Shown piece after piece: positions 8,354-17,584 of a stretch of DNA of 64,000 nucleotides. The DNA is from Halorhabdus utahensis DSM 12940 (GTDB lineage Archaea; Halobacteriota; Halobacteria; Halobacteriales; Haloarculaceae). The DNA is taken from positions 1,178,001-1,242,000 of the forward strand of contig NC_013158.1 in the NCBI RefSeq assembly GCF_000023945.1, given 5' to 3'. The position numbers were made by a program, and so were the translations under genes. Below the pieces are notes generated by a model, which did not search any database, was not told the origin of the DNA, and was given only the letters and a program-made list of their open reading frames with translations. Position 1 is the first letter of the stretch; each line of letters starts with the position of its first letter.

Positions 8354-10732
8354 ATGAGTGAGACCGAACAGGAGTTGGCTCGCGACCTCGGCTTCCTCGA
8401 GGCCTACACCATCGGCCTCGGGACGATGATCGGCGCGGGCATCTTCGTCCTGCCGAGCATCGCGGCCAAGGCGGCGGGACCGGCGGCGATGGTCTCCTTT
8501 GCCCTGGGCGGTGTCGTCTCGCTGCTCGCCGCGCTGTCGCTGTCGGAACTCGCGACGGGCATGCCCAAGGCCGGCGGGAGCTACTACTACGTCAATCGGG
8601 CGCTCGGCCCCTTCTTCGGGAGTATCGTCGGCTGGGGGATGTGGGCCGGGCTGACCTTCGCGAGCGCCTTTTACATGCTCGGGTTCGGCCAGTATCTCCT
8701 CCCCTTGCTGACGCCACACGTCGATATCCTCGCCGAGATGACCGGGATCGGCAAGACCGTCGCCGCACTGGGGATGGCTATGCTGCTGACGGGCGTCAAC
8801 TACTACGGCGTCAAGGAGACCGGCGACCTCCAGAACGTCATCGTCATCACGCTGGTCGGACTGATTTTGGCCTTTCTCACGCTCGGCTTGCTCAGCGGTC
8901 CGACCATCGGCGAGTTCAACCCCGAAGGCTGGCCGGCCGTGGCCGCGACGGTCGGGACGGTCTACGTCTCCTTCATCGGCTTCGAGGTGATCGCGACGAG
9001 CGCCGAGGAGATCAAGAACCCGAGCCGGAACCTCCCGCTGGCGATGATCGCGGCGGTCGTCACGCCGACGATCCTCTACGTCGGCGTCATGTTCATCTCG
9101 ACCGGGACGATCCCGCTCGACGTGCTGGCGGATTCCGAGGTCCCGGTCAAGATCGTCGCCGAGGATATCCTCCCCGACTTCGCGTCGCTCGTCCCCGGGG
9201 TGTCGCCCTCGTTGCTCGCCTCGATCGGCGGGACGGTGATGATCCTCGGTGCGGTCCTGGCGACGGTTTCCAGCGCGAACGCGTCGATCCTCTCGGCGGC
9301 CCGGGTCAACTTCGCGATGGGCCGGGATCAGATCCTCGTCGAGTGGCTCAACGAGGTCCACGACCGCTTCCGGACGCCGTATCGCGCGATCACAGTGACG
9401 GGCATCATCACGCTCGTGTTGATTGCCATCGGCGTCGGGATCGGGACCCTCGCCGAGGTGGCGAGTTTCATGTACCTGGTGACCTACACGCTGGTCCACG
9501 TCGCCGTCGTCGTCCTCCGGCGGGCGAGCCCCGAGGCCTACGACCCGTCGTTCCGGATCCCGTCGGTGCTGTACCCTGTTGTCCCCATCCTCGGGGCGGC
9601 GGGCTGTCTCGGCGTCCTCGTCCAGATGTCGACGAACATGGTCCCGTACACGATCGCGGTCGGGAGCCTGAGCGTTACCAGTCCGTTCCAGTTGACGGTC
9701 GTCGGCATGATCGGGATCGTGCTGATCGGCTTCGGCATCGGGTGGTACTACCTCTATGCCCGCGATCGAGCCCCGTCGAAGAGTCTCGTCGGCGACGCGA
9801 TCGCGCCGACGCCGGCGGCCACCGCGGACGGCGATGACGTCTACCGGGTCGTGGTCTCAGTGGCGAATCCCGACACCGAACGCGACCTCCTCCGGAAGGC
9901 CGCGGCGAGTGCCCACGCCCACGACGGCGAGGCCGAAATCGTCGCCGTCAACGTCATCGAGGTGCCCGACCAGACCTCCCTCGCCCAGGACCTCACCTTC
10001 GAGGAGGAACGCGTCGATCGCCAACAGGAACTGCTGGCGGCGGCCCGCGACGTGGCGGTCGATCTCGATGTCGGCCTGCGAACCCGGGCGATCGTCGGCC
10101 GCGACGCCGCGTCGGCCGTCCTCGACGTCGTCGGGGAGGAGAACGCCGACCAGGTGTTGCTCGGCTGGACGGGCAAGCGGAGTCGCCGCGAGCACGTCCT
10201 CGGTTCGACGATCGATCCGATCGTCGGTCACGCCTCCTGTGATGTCACGCTCGTCAAGCGTGGCCCGGACCCGGATGACGGCGAGGAGATCATGGTTCTC
10301 GCCGGCGAGGGGCCACACGCCCCGGTCGCCGCCCGGCGGGCCGCCGAGTACGTGGCTTCGACCGAGGGCGCGTCGCTGACGCTGTTGAACATCCAGCCCC
10401 CCGCCGAGGAGGGCGAGGACGCCGTCGAACCCGTCGAAGCGGGCGAAGCACTGATCGAGGACCTCATCGAACAGGCCGACCTGACCGAGACGAGCTACGA
10501 GACGCGCGTCATCGTCGAGGAAGACACCCAGGACGCGATCCTCGAGACGGCCGCGGCGTACGATACGATCTGTGTCGGCGCGACCAGAGAGAGCGCCGTC
10601 TCCCAGGCGCTGTTCGGTTCACTGCCGGAGCGTCTCGGCACGGAACTCGATCGGACGGTCGTGGTGGCGCGCGGATCGGAACGTTCACCAATGTCGATGC
10701 AAGACGCACTTATCAAACGACTGGAGGGCTGA
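8354..10732 (+). CDS. APC-superfamily permease with two C-terminal Usp domains
   Basis: A 792-residue protein. Residues about 1-475 form a 12-helix amino acid-polyamine-organocation transporter; the first helix has the family motif GLGTMIGAGIFVLP and the intracellular loop keeps the E-x2-NPSRNLP pattern. A linker with DRAPSK leads to two cytoplasmic Usp domains (about 495-640 and 645-790), each beginning with a strand such as YRVVVSVANP or EIMVLAGEGP. Fusion of a permease to Usp domains makes nucleotide-linked control likely. It is flanked by UspA upstream and an RCK protein 6 nt downstream. Substrate cannot be told; a cationic or neutral amino acid is plausible. Confidence 0.9.
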   Translation: MSETEQELARDLGFLEAYTIGLGTMIGAGIFVLPSIAAKAAGPAAMVSFALGGVVSLLAALSLSELATGMPKAGGSYYYVNRALGPFFGSIVGWGMWAGLTFASAFYMLGFGQYLLPLLTPHVDILAEMTGIGKTVAALGMAMLLTGVNYYGVKETGDLQNVIVITLVGLILAFLTLGLLSGPTIGEFNPEGWPAVAATVGTVYVSFIGFEVIATSAEEIKNPSRNLPLAMIAAVVTPTILYVGVMFISTGTIPLDVLADSEVPVKIVAEDILPDFASLVPGVSPSLLASIGGTVMILGAVLATVSSANASILSAARVNFAMGRDQILVEWLNEVHDRFRTPYRAITVTGIITLVLIAIGVGIGTLAEVASFMYLVTYTLVHVAVVVLRRASPEAYDPSFRIPSVLYPVVPILGAAGCLGVLVQMSTNMVPYTIAVGSLSVTSPFQLTVVGMIGIVLIGFGIGWYYLYARDRAPSKSLVGDAIAPTPAATADGDDVYRVVVSVANPDTERDLLRKAAASAHAHDGEAEIVAVNVIEVPDQTSLAQDLTFEEERVDRQQELLAAARDVAVDLDVGLRTRAIVGRDAASAVLDVVGEENADQVLLGWTGKRSRREHVLGSTIDPIVGHASCDVTLVKRGPDPDDGEEIMVLAGEGPHAPVAARRAAEYVASTEGASLTLLNIQPPAEEGEDAVEPVEAGEALIEDLIEQADLTETSYETRVIVEEDTQDAILETAAAYDTICVGATRESAVSQALFGSLPERLGTELDRTVVVARGSERSPMSMQDALIKRLEG

Positions 10733-10738
10733 TAGCGC

Positions 10739-11428
10739 ATGTATATCATCATCGTCGGCGCGGGCGATATCGGCACACCGCTGATCGACATCGCGACGCG
10801 ATCGGGCAACGAGGTCGTCGTCATCGAGCACAACACCGAACGGGCCAACCGAGCGGCCGACCGCTTCGACTGTCTCGTCCTCGAAGCCGACGCCACCACC
10901 AACGCAACCTTAGAGGACGCCGGGGCCGCACAGGCCGACGCGATCGTCTCGACGACCGACCGGGACGCGACGAACATCATGGTCAGTCTGCTCGCAAAGG
11001 AGTACGACATCCCGGCGATCCTCTCGGTCGTCCACAACCCCGAGCACATGAACCTCTTCGAGCAGATCGGGGTGAACACGATGGAGAACCCCCAGGAACT
11101 CATCGCGGAGTACCTCTATCGGGCGGTCGCACGCCCCGCCATCGTCGACTACATGCGCATCGGCGAGAACGCCGAAGTCTTCGAGATCACCGTCACCGAG
11201 AACGCACCTGTCGCGGGGAAGACTCTCCAGGAGACCGCCGACGAGGACCTGCTCTCTGATGACGTCCTCGTCGTCGCGATCGAACGCGAGAGGGCCAGCG
11301 AGCCGATCACGCCGCGCGGGAACACGACCATCCACGCGGGCGATCTCCTGACCGTCTACTCCGCCGTCGGTGCCGAACCGGCGATCACGGACATCTTCGG
11401 CCACTACGAGGATCGGATCGAGGACTGA
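10739..11428 (+). CDS. TrkA-like RCK protein (RCK_N plus RCK_C), second copy
   Basis: A 229-residue paralogue of 7016-7702, with GAGDIG at 7-12 and a TrkA_C domain at the C-terminus ending near LLTVYSAVGAEP. It starts 6 nt after the APC permease gene and is followed, after 86 nt, by a TrkH gene, so it could serve either transporter. The two copies differ at many synonymous sites in the conserved N-terminal part, showing an old duplication kept by selection. Confidence is good for the family and low for the partner. Confidence 0.87.
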   Translation: MYIIIVGAGDIGTPLIDIATRSGNEVVVIEHNTERANRAADRFDCLVLEADATTNATLEDAGAAQADAIVSTTDRDATNIMVSLLAKEYDIPAILSVVHNPEHMNLFEQIGVNTMENPQELIAEYLYRAVARPAIVDYMRIGENAEVFEITVTENAPVAGKTLQETADEDLLSDDVLVVAIERERASEPITPRGNTTIHAGDLLTVYSAVGAEPAITDIFGHYEDRIED

Positions 11429-11514
11429 CAGACAATGGGGATCGGATCGATGACTGACCGGGCCAGGCAACTCCAGGCAGCGAACGAAACCGTTGCGACA
11501 GAGACCACACAGCC

Positions 11515-13056
11515 ATGAACGGGACGACAGCAACCATCGGACGCGACGTGGGGCGGATCCTCGAAGCACTCGGCGGCCTGATGATCGTCTCGATCGTCGT
11601 CCCGCTCGTCTGGGGCGAATGGTTCGGCGCGCTCGCCTTCGGCATCTCGGCGCTCGTCCCGCTGGCCGTCGGCTACGGGCTCCACCGCCGCTTTGCCGAG
11701 GCCGACTCCCCGTCGCGGCTCCACGGCATGGTCGTCGCCGCGACTGGGTGGCTGTTCGTGGGCATCTTCGGGTCGGTTCCCTTCCTGCTGGTCGCCTGGG
11801 GCGTCCACCTCGGTCTCCCGACCGGACTGGAGGGGACGCCGACACTCGCGGCCTTCCGGGAGCCACTCAACGCCGTCTTCGAGAGCATGAGCGGCTTCAC
11901 CGGGACCGGGCTGACGATGACCGACGACGAAGCAGTGCTCCCGCGGACGCTGCAGTGGTGGCGGACGTTCAGCGAGTGGATCGGCGGCGTGGGCGTGATC
12001 GTCCTCACCACGGCGATCCTGGCTCGCCCCGGATCGGGGTCGCTCACGCTCTACGAGAGCGAGGCGCGATCCGAGAAGATCCACCCGAGCATCGTCTCGA
12101 CGGTCCGGACGATCTGGTGGATCTTCATCCTCTTCACGTTCGTCTCGATCCTCGCGCTGTTCGCGGCCGGCATGCCGATCTGGGGGGCGATCAACCACGC
12201 GATGACCGGCCTCGCCACGGGCGGGTTCTCGATCACGGACAACTCGATCGCGACCTACGACAGTGCCCTCATCGACGCCGTGTTGATCCCGATCATGCTG
12301 CTTGGCTCGATCGCGTTCCCGGTCCACTACCTCATCCTGCAGGGCGACCTCCGGAACATCTACGAGGACCTCCAGACCCGGTGGGTGTTCATCTACATGA
12401 GTCTGGGGTCGGCGCTGCTGTGGGCGTTCCTCTACGTCGGCCCCTACGACTCCCCCCTGTCCGCACTGCGCTACGGGGGCTTTCAGTTCGTCTCGGCGGC
12501 GACCTGTACCGGGTTTCAGACGGCCGTCGACGCGACGAACGTCGCCCTCGGCGCGTGGCCGGCCCAGGCCCAACTCCTGGTCGCCTTCGGCATGTTCGTC
12601 GGCGGCGCAGCCGGCTCAACCGTCGGCGGAATCAAGCTCATCCGTGGACTGACGCTGATCAAGGGGATTCGATATCAGATCGGCGACGTCTTCTACCCCG
12701 ACAGCGCCGTCCGTCGGCTCGACATCGACGACCGCCGACTCACCGAGGCGGAGGCAAACCGGGAGTTCGTCGAGGCGGCGATCATCGCCGTCCTCTGGAC
12801 GACGTTTCTCGTCGTCGGGACGGTTCTGCTGCTGGTCATCTTACCCGCAGAGGAGTTCTCACTGGCGAACGCGTTCTTCGAGGTGGCGAGCGCCCAGGGC
12901 AACGTCGGTCTGTCTTCGGGTATCACCGGGCCCGAATCGCTCCCGACCCTCGGCAAAATATCCTTCCTCGGCCACATGTGGATCGGTCGCCTGGAGATCA
13001 TCCCGGTCCTGGTCGCGGCTCGGACGCTGTTGAGTCGTGGGGGGATGTATCAATGA
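11515..13056 (+). CDS. TrkH-family cation transporter membrane subunit, second type
   Basis: A 513-residue SKT-family pore protein, clearly different from the trkH at 2031-3569. Filter-like loops are SGFTGTGLTM, GLATGGFS, TCTGFQT and AQGNVGLS, with the glycines that coordinate K+ kept. A further typical element is GGAAGSTVGGIKLIRGL. Its stop overlaps the start of a 72-residue membrane protein by four bases, and an RCK protein gene precedes it. Together these make a second Trk-like system. K+ selectivity is inferred from filter glycines. Confidence 0.9.
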   Translation: MNGTTATIGRDVGRILEALGGLMIVSIVVPLVWGEWFGALAFGISALVPLAVGYGLHRRFAEADSPSRLHGMVVAATGWLFVGIFGSVPFLLVAWGVHLGLPTGLEGTPTLAAFREPLNAVFESMSGFTGTGLTMTDDEAVLPRTLQWWRTFSEWIGGVGVIVLTTAILARPGSGSLTLYESEARSEKIHPSIVSTVRTIWWIFILFTFVSILALFAAGMPIWGAINHAMTGLATGGFSITDNSIATYDSALIDAVLIPIMLLGSIAFPVHYLILQGDLRNIYEDLQTRWVFIYMSLGSALLWAFLYVGPYDSPLSALRYGGFQFVSAATCTGFQTAVDATNVALGAWPAQAQLLVAFGMFVGGAAGSTVGGIKLIRGLTLIKGIRYQIGDVFYPDSAVRRLDIDDRRLTEAEANREFVEAAIIAVLWTTFLVVGTVLLLVILPAEEFSLANAFFEVASAQGNVGLSSGITGPESLPTLGKISFLGHMWIGRLEIIPVLVAARTLLSRGGMYQ

Positions 13057-13271
13057 AGCTCTCGGCGCTGCCGTTCGTCTCGGCTGTCCTCGAGTCCGGG
13101 GCCGACGATCGCATCTACGACGGACTGTTGCTGACTGGTCCCGTCGTGATTCTCCTGATCCCGGTCCTCGAAACCACACGCTTCCTCTCCGGGGTCGCCA
13201 AAGCGCTCGCGATCGCGTACGTGACGGCGTTCGTCGCCTACGTGCTCTATCGCGGTGTACGTGGGGAGTGA
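13053..13271 (+). CDS. Small two-helix membrane protein coupled to TrkH
   Basis: A 72-residue protein whose ATG overlaps the TrkH stop (ATGA). Two hydrophobic stretches are visible, GLLLTGPVVILLIPVL (about 24-39) and ALAIAYVTAFVAYVLY (about 51-66), with a short loop between and charged ends. Size and coupling recall small accessory subunits of ion pumps and channels, but there is no sequence resemblance I can name. It may stabilise or modulate the TrkH pore; this is inference from position. Confidence 0.75.
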   Translation: MKLSALPFVSAVLESGADDRIYDGLLLTGPVVILLIPVLETTRFLSGVAKALAIAYVTAFVAYVLYRGVRGE

Positions 13272-13439
13272 CCGCGTCGACCCGGTATGGCCACGCTCCG
13301 GGCTGGAAGGATCCGATCGTCCCGGGGGTGGACCCATCAATCAGGAAGGGGAATGATCAATAATAGGGGATGGCGGGGCGATCGACGCCGAACAACCGAC
13401 GGCGAATTGCCCTCCTTGGTATGTGAGCTGAAAGTATGC

Positions 13440-13480
13440 CAAAGCCTTAAGTGGGATTACACTGCTACTATATAAGTGCG
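13440..13480 (+). promoter_or_regulatory. Promoter of the TFB gene
   Basis: A TATA-like CCTTAAGTGG at 13444-13453 lies about 30 nt before the ATG at 13481, fitting a leaderless transcript. A second AT-rich run, CTACTATATAAG at 13466-13477, is too close to the ATG to be the TATA box for it and may act in autoregulation. Confidence 0.45.
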
Positions 13481-14446
13481 ATGACACGGTCTACCCGCCA
13501 GCGGGAGCGCGAGCGCGAGTCCGAGACCGAAACCGACGAACAAGAGGGGGTGGAGGAGTGTCCGGAGTGCGGATCCGATAGCCTGGTGAAGGACGCGGAC
13601 CGGGGTGAACTCATCTGTGAGGACTGTGGGCTGGTCGTCGAAGAGGGGAACATCGACCCCGGTCCCGAGTGGCGGGCGTTCAACCATCAGGAACGTCAGG
13701 AGAAGTCCCGCGTGGGCGCGCCCACGACCCAGACGATGCACGACAAGGGGCTGACCACGACCATCGACTGGAAAGACAAGGACGCCTACGGCCGTTCGAT
13801 CTCCAGTAAGAAGCGCAGCCAGATGCACCGCCTGCGAAAGTGGCAGGAACGCATTCGGACGAAGGACGCCGGCGAGCGCAACCTCCAGTTCGCCCTGAGC
13901 GAGATCGACCGGATGGCGTCGGCGCTTGGCGTCCCCCGCTCCGTACGGGAGGTCGCTTCGGTCATCTATCGACGGGCGCTGGACGACGACCTCATCCGTG
14001 GCCGATCGATCGAGGGGGTCGCCACTTCGGCGCTGTACGCTGCCTGTCGGAAGGAAGGCATCCCCCGGAGCTTAGAGGAGATCAGCGAGGTCTCCCGGGT
14101 CGAACGCAAGGAGATCGGCCGTACCTATCGGTACATCTCCCAGGAACTCGGCCTCGAGATGGAGCCCGTCGACCCCAAGAAGTACGTCCCCCGCTTCTGT
14201 TCGGAACTCGAACTCAGCGAGGAGGTCCAGAGCAAGGCCAACGAGATCATCGAGACCACTGCCGAGAAGGGACTGCTGTCGGGCAAATCCCCGACTGGCT
14301 ATGCCGCCGCCGCGATCTACGCTGCCTCGCTCCTCTGCAACGAGAAGAAGACCCAACGCGAGGTCGCCGACGTCGCCCAGGTGACGGAAGTCACGATCCG
14401 GAACCGCTATCAGGAGCAGATCGAAGCGATGGGCATCCACAGCTGA
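13481..14446 (+). CDS. tfb: Transcription initiation factor IIB (TFB)
   Basis: This 321-residue protein recruits RNA polymerase to TBP-bound promoters. A zinc ribbon has C27, C30, C46 and C49 ([18 protein letters not shown]); the B-reader follows around PGPEWRAFN; two cyclin-fold repeats span about 120-210 and 220-315 and end in the helix-turn-helix that reads the BRE ([20 protein letters not shown]). The N-terminus is charged ([10 protein letters not shown]). The ATG at 13481 is preferred because a TATA-like element lies 30 nt upstream and the upstream extension reads through promoter sequence. Haloarchaea carry several TFBs; which this is cannot be told. Confidence 0.97.
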   Translation: MTRSTRQRERERESETETDEQEGVEECPECGSDSLVKDADRGELICEDCGLVVEEGNIDPGPEWRAFNHQERQEKSRVGAPTTQTMHDKGLTTTIDWKDKDAYGRSISSKKRSQMHRLRKWQERIRTKDAGERNLQFALSEIDRMASALGVPRSVREVASVIYRRALDDDLIRGRSIEGVATSALYAACRKEGIPRSLEEISEVSRVERKEIGRTYRYISQELGLEMEPVDPKKYVPRFCSELELSEEVQSKANEIIETTAEKGLLSGKSPTGYAAAAIYAASLLCNEKKTQREVADVAQVTEVTIRNRYQEQIEAMGIHS

Positions 14447-14611
14447 GCGTCCCTGTTGCTCGCGAAACTGTCCACCCACGACTCGGACCGCTGGTCGGAG
14501 GGTAACCGCTCGTGAATCAGTGTACACGAACACGATAGTGACGTCCAGAAGCGAACTCACAGCACCCATCAGCGGCGTGTCTCGATCCCGAACGGCAGGA
14601 GGCCCACCCAG
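14447..14611. other. Convergent intergenic region
   Basis: This 165-nt gap lies between the convergent TFB gene and the small membrane-protein gene. I see no convincing hairpin with a T run and no RNA gene. Confidence 0.4.
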
Positions 14612-14923
14612 TCAGGGACGGCGATACAGCGAGTAGGTGATGAAGGCGAGGCCGGTGAACTGTGAGATCCGTGCGACCAGTCGGATCGGGGTCTCCAGCG
14701 ACGCCGGAAGCAGTTCCAGGCGAAGGAACAGCCCGCCGAAGGCGGCCAGCGAGAACGACACGGTCGTCAACAGGATCAGCCCGATCGAGAGATACCGCAT
14801 CGACGGGCTGTCGTTCCGGCGAAAGCCCCGATAGGCCTGATACCCGATCAACAGCCCAAGGACAGCCGAGGCCAGTGGGATCGAGATCCGTGTGACTTCG
14901 ACGGGGTCGACAGCGCCGATCAT
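14612..14923 (-). CDS. Small three-helix membrane protein paired with an HTH protein
   Basis: A 103-residue protein with three hydrophobic segments: ISIPLASAVLGLLIGYQAY, SIGLILLTTVSFSLAAFGG and FTGLAFITYSLY. Its ATG overlaps the stop of the preceding HTH gene by four bases, so the two are translationally coupled. HTH-plus-small-membrane-protein pairs are widespread in haloarchaea; the membrane partner may sense a membrane signal and sequester or modify the regulator, but this is inference. The ATG at 14923 gives the coupled start; an upstream in-frame ATG at 14935 is also possible. Confidence 0.78.
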   Translation of the reverse strand: MIGAVDPVEVTRISIPLASAVLGLLIGYQAYRGFRRNDSPSMRYLSIGLILLTTVSFSLAAFGGLFLRLELLPASLETPIRLVARISQFTGLAFITYSLYRRP

Positions 14924-15273
14924 AGGTCCTGCCACATCCTGGTGAAGCGATCGGCCGGGTCTTCCTCGGCCGGGCGGCGTCGTTCGAGTTCGATCCGGTA
15001 CTCCCCGTCTTCGAAGGTGACGGTAACCGACTCGAGGCAGGAGACGTAGACGCTGTAGTGGTGGCCGTCCGGATCGAACTGTGTCTGTTCGTCGATCAGA
15101 TCGTGATCTTTCAGCCGGTCGACGCGCCGGTAGATCGTCGAATCCGACGCGTCACAGTGCTGGCTGAGCCGTTCTGCTGACATGGGTTGGGCACTCGTAG
15201 CTGTGAGGATTTCGCGGGCGTAGTCATCCTCAAGGAGGGCGAGCAATTCGGCGTCGTCGCTGTCGCCGCTCAC
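14920..15273 (-). CDS. ArsR-like winged-helix regulator
   Basis: A 117-residue DNA-binding protein. The first helix (DDAELLALLEDDYAREIL) is followed by the HTH (SAERLSQHCDASDSTIYRRVDRL) and a beta-wing with a C-terminal strand pair (SVTVTFEDGEYRIELERR). The start is taken as GTG at 15273; an ATG farther in would remove the first helix, and the longer open frame upstream is Val/Gly-rich antisense to the PitA-like gene. It is coupled to the small membrane protein by an ATGA overlap. Signal and targets are unknown. Confidence 0.8.
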   Translation of the reverse strand: MSGDSDDAELLALLEDDYAREILTATSAQPMSAERLSQHCDASDSTIYRRVDRLKDHDLIDEQTQFDPDGHHYSVYVSCLESVTVTFEDGEYRIELERRRPAEEDPADRFTRMWQDL

Positions 15274-15414
15274 AGCCCAAGTCAGTGCGGTGGAGGTTAA
15301 AAACCCACCCCCGACTGCTGAGTCTGTGACTGTGCTCCCGGGACGGCGAATGACTTCGAGGCGGCATTCGACGGGAGGCCAAGGTTCCTTATCGGTCGGG
15401 ACCAACGGACGGGC

Positions 15415-17514
15415 ATGGTCAGACGCCGCGCACCGCCCACCCTCGAAGGCTGGTATGCACTCCACGACTTCAGAACGATCGACTGGGACGCCTGGCGGGA
15501 GGCACCCCAGCGAGTACGCGATCGCGCGATCGACGAGGGGCGATCTCACCTCCAGAAAGCCACGGCCGTCGCTGACGCCGATGACGGTGGCTCGGCCGTC
15601 TACGCGATGCTGGGCCACGAGGCCGACCTGCTGATCGTCCACCTCCGGCCGACGACAACCGCCATCGACCGCCTCCAGCGCCGTTTCGAGCAAACCGAGT
15701 TCGCCGGCTTCACCGAACGGACCGACTCGTTCGTCTCCGTCACCGAGGCCTCGGGGTACTCCAAGAAGGGGCGGGAGTTCATCGAAGGCGAGGTCGACGA
15801 CGACTCCGGGCTGGCGCGGTACATGCGCTCGCGACTCGAACCGGAGATTCCCGACGCCGAACACGTCAGTTTCTATCCGATGGACAAGCGTCGGGATCCC
15901 GAGTACAACTGGTACGATCTGCCCTTCGAGGAACGCGCCGAACACATGGACGCCCACGGCGAGGTCGGCCGGGAGTACGCCGGCAAGGTGACCCAGATGA
16001 TCACCGGTGCGATCGGGATGGACGACTGGGAATGGGGCGTGACGCTGTGGGCCGACGACCTCACCGACGTCAAGGAACTCCTCTACGAGATGCGATTCGA
16101 CCCCTCCAGTTCGAAGTACGCCGACTTCGGCCCGTTCTGGGTCGGTCGCCGGATGGAACCCGCCGACCTTGCGGCGTACATGGCCGGCGAGACGATTGCC
16201 GGTGACGACGAACACTCCGCGGCGGACCACTCGAACGTCCCTGCTACACCCGAAGACGCTGCCGACGGGCACGGTGGCGGCGAGCACGATGCGGAGGAGC
16301 ACGGCGAAAGCGCACACTCCGGGGGCCACCCCGGTGGACATCCCGAGACGGACGAATCTGCCGACGGCCACCCGTCCGGCCACGAGACAGGCGAAGACGG
16401 AAGTCACCCCACAGGCCACGAGACGGGCGAAGACGGGGGTCACCCCGGCGACGCGGGCGAGCAATCGGACGAGGACGGCCATCCCGGAAGCGGCGGCCGT
16501 CCGTCGGTCGGCGACGTCTCCTACTCGGAGGTCGATGATCTGCCCGAACGGCTCTTCCAGCTCGGGTTCAGGGCCGGCGAGGACTACGAGGGCGGCGAAT
16601 ACGGCCTCCTGTTCTATTCGGACGCCGACGCCAAGGAACTCGCCGACGAAGTCGACGGGCTCAGGGACAACTTCGATCACTACGATCGTCACGTTGCCAC
16701 GCTCGTGCGGGCTTCCGGCGGACGATCGGCCGTCGTCTCCGTATGGACAGCCGAGGACGCCGCCGAGACGGCGGCGGGGTTCCTGGGTGACCTCCCCGGC
16801 ATCACCGAGCGCTACGCCGGCGTCCTGACGGCTGATACGGCAGAGGGACCAGCCGCCGAGAGTGAGCCGGCCCAGGAGTCGAGTGAGCAACCTGCCGAGG
16901 ACTCGGCGGCGGAGATACGAGAGGAACTCGCCGAGGCGGGCGTCTACGCCGGCCAACCACACGGCGAAGACGTCTACGCCATGGTGGTCTACTCCGAGGC
17001 CGCACCCGACGAACTCGCCGGCCCCGTGGGGGGACTCCGCGACCACTTCGCCGACGCCGAGGGCCACGTCAGGACGGCCGTCTACGAACCCGAAGTCGGC
17101 GAAGTGACCGCAGTTGAGGATCGCGAGGCGACAGCGATCGTCAGCCTCTGGGAGCACGAGCACGACGCCGAGTCCGCGGCCGACGCCCTGGCGGAATTGC
17201 CCGGCGTGCTTGCCCGCGCCGGCGAGGGCGACGGCTTCGGCACGATGGGGATGTTCTACCAGGTCAAACCGGACTACCGCGAGGAGTTCGTCGACACATT
17301 CGGGGCCGTCGGCGAGAAACTCGCCGAGATGGACGGCCACCGGGGAACGGCGTTGCTGGTCAACGACGACGACGAGACCGACATGTTCATCGCCTCGAAC
17401 TGGGACGCCCGCGAGGACGCCATGGCCTTCTTCCGGTCCGAGGACTTCCGTGAGACTGTCGAGTGGGGGCGTGAAGTCCTGGCGGACCAGCCACGGCACG
17501 TCTTCCTGGCGTAG
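15415..17514 (+). CDS. pitA: PitA/HemQ-like heme protein with His-rich linker and repeated ABM-like domains
   Basis: A 699-residue fusion. The N-terminal chlorite dismutase/HemQ-like domain (about 1-255) keeps SFYPMDKRR, the conserved NWYDLP segment and MDAHGEVGREY, whose His is a likely axial heme ligand. In this fold the reaction is most often coproheme decarboxylation in heme synthesis. A linker (about 262-365) is unusually rich in His, Gly, Glu and Asp. Three ABM-like (antibiotic biosynthesis monooxygenase) units follow: about 370-470, 495-600 and 605-699, the last ending VEWGREVLADQPRHVF. A TATA-like CCTTATCGG lies 27 nt before the ATG. A diverged copy of the gene's 3' end occurs about 1 kb downstream. 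Heme chemistry is family-based. Confidence 0.85.
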   Translation: MVRRRAPPTLEGWYALHDFRTIDWDAWREAPQRVRDRAIDEGRSHLQKATAVADADDGGSAVYAMLGHEADLLIVHLRPTTTAIDRLQRRFEQTEFAGFTERTDSFVSVTEASGYSKKGREFIEGEVDDDSGLARYMRSRLEPEIPDAEHVSFYPMDKRRDPEYNWYDLPFEERAEHMDAHGEVGREYAGKVTQMITGAIGMDDWEWGVTLWADDLTDVKELLYEMRFDPSSSKYADFGPFWVGRRMEPADLAAYMAGETIAGDDEHSAADHSNVPATPEDAADGHGGGEHDAEEHGESAHSGGHPGGHPETDESADGHPSGHETGEDGSHPTGHETGEDGGHPGDAGEQSDEDGHPGSGGRPSVGDVSYSEVDDLPERLFQLGFRAGEDYEGGEYGLLFYSDADAKELADEVDGLRDNFDHYDRHVATLVRASGGRSAVVSVWTAEDAAETAAGFLGDLPGITERYAGVLTADTAEGPAAESEPAQESSEQPAEDSAAEIREELAEAGVYAGQPHGEDVYAMVVYSEAAPDELAGPVGGLRDHFADAEGHVRTAVYEPEVGEVTAVEDREATAIVSLWEHEHDAESAADALAELPGVLARAGEGDGFGTMGMFYQVKPDYREEFVDTFGAVGEKLAEMDGHRGTALLVNDDDETDMFIASNWDAREDAMAFFRSEDFRETVEWGREVLADQPRHVFLA
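16378..16449 (+). repeat. 36-nt tandem repeat inside the PitA-like linker
   Basis: Two in-frame 36-nt units (16378-16413 and 16414-16449) encode GHETGEDGSHPT and GHETGEDGGHPG. Shorter HPGGHP and GHPSGHE units flank them. This is how the His/Gly-rich linker grows or shrinks. Confidence 0.85.
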
Positions 17515-17584
17515 ACCACTTGGCCCCGTTCCGGCTGTAGAACCGGAGGGAATACTTTTGTAACAAAACGTTCGAATAGCATCT

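Noticed and set aside
8318-9499. Long minus-strand frame opposite the APC permease
   Set aside because: Shadow of a conserved membrane transporter gene; His/Arg/Asp-rich composition typical of antisense frames in GC-rich DNA.
14447-14611. Possible tRNA or small RNA gene
   Set aside because: No T-arm GTTCxAxTC sequence or cloverleaf pairing was found there; nor elsewhere in the window.
16260-16520. Repeats at the His-rich linker as a CRISPR or satellite
   Set aside because: They are in frame, encode Gly/His/Glu units and have no unique spacers.
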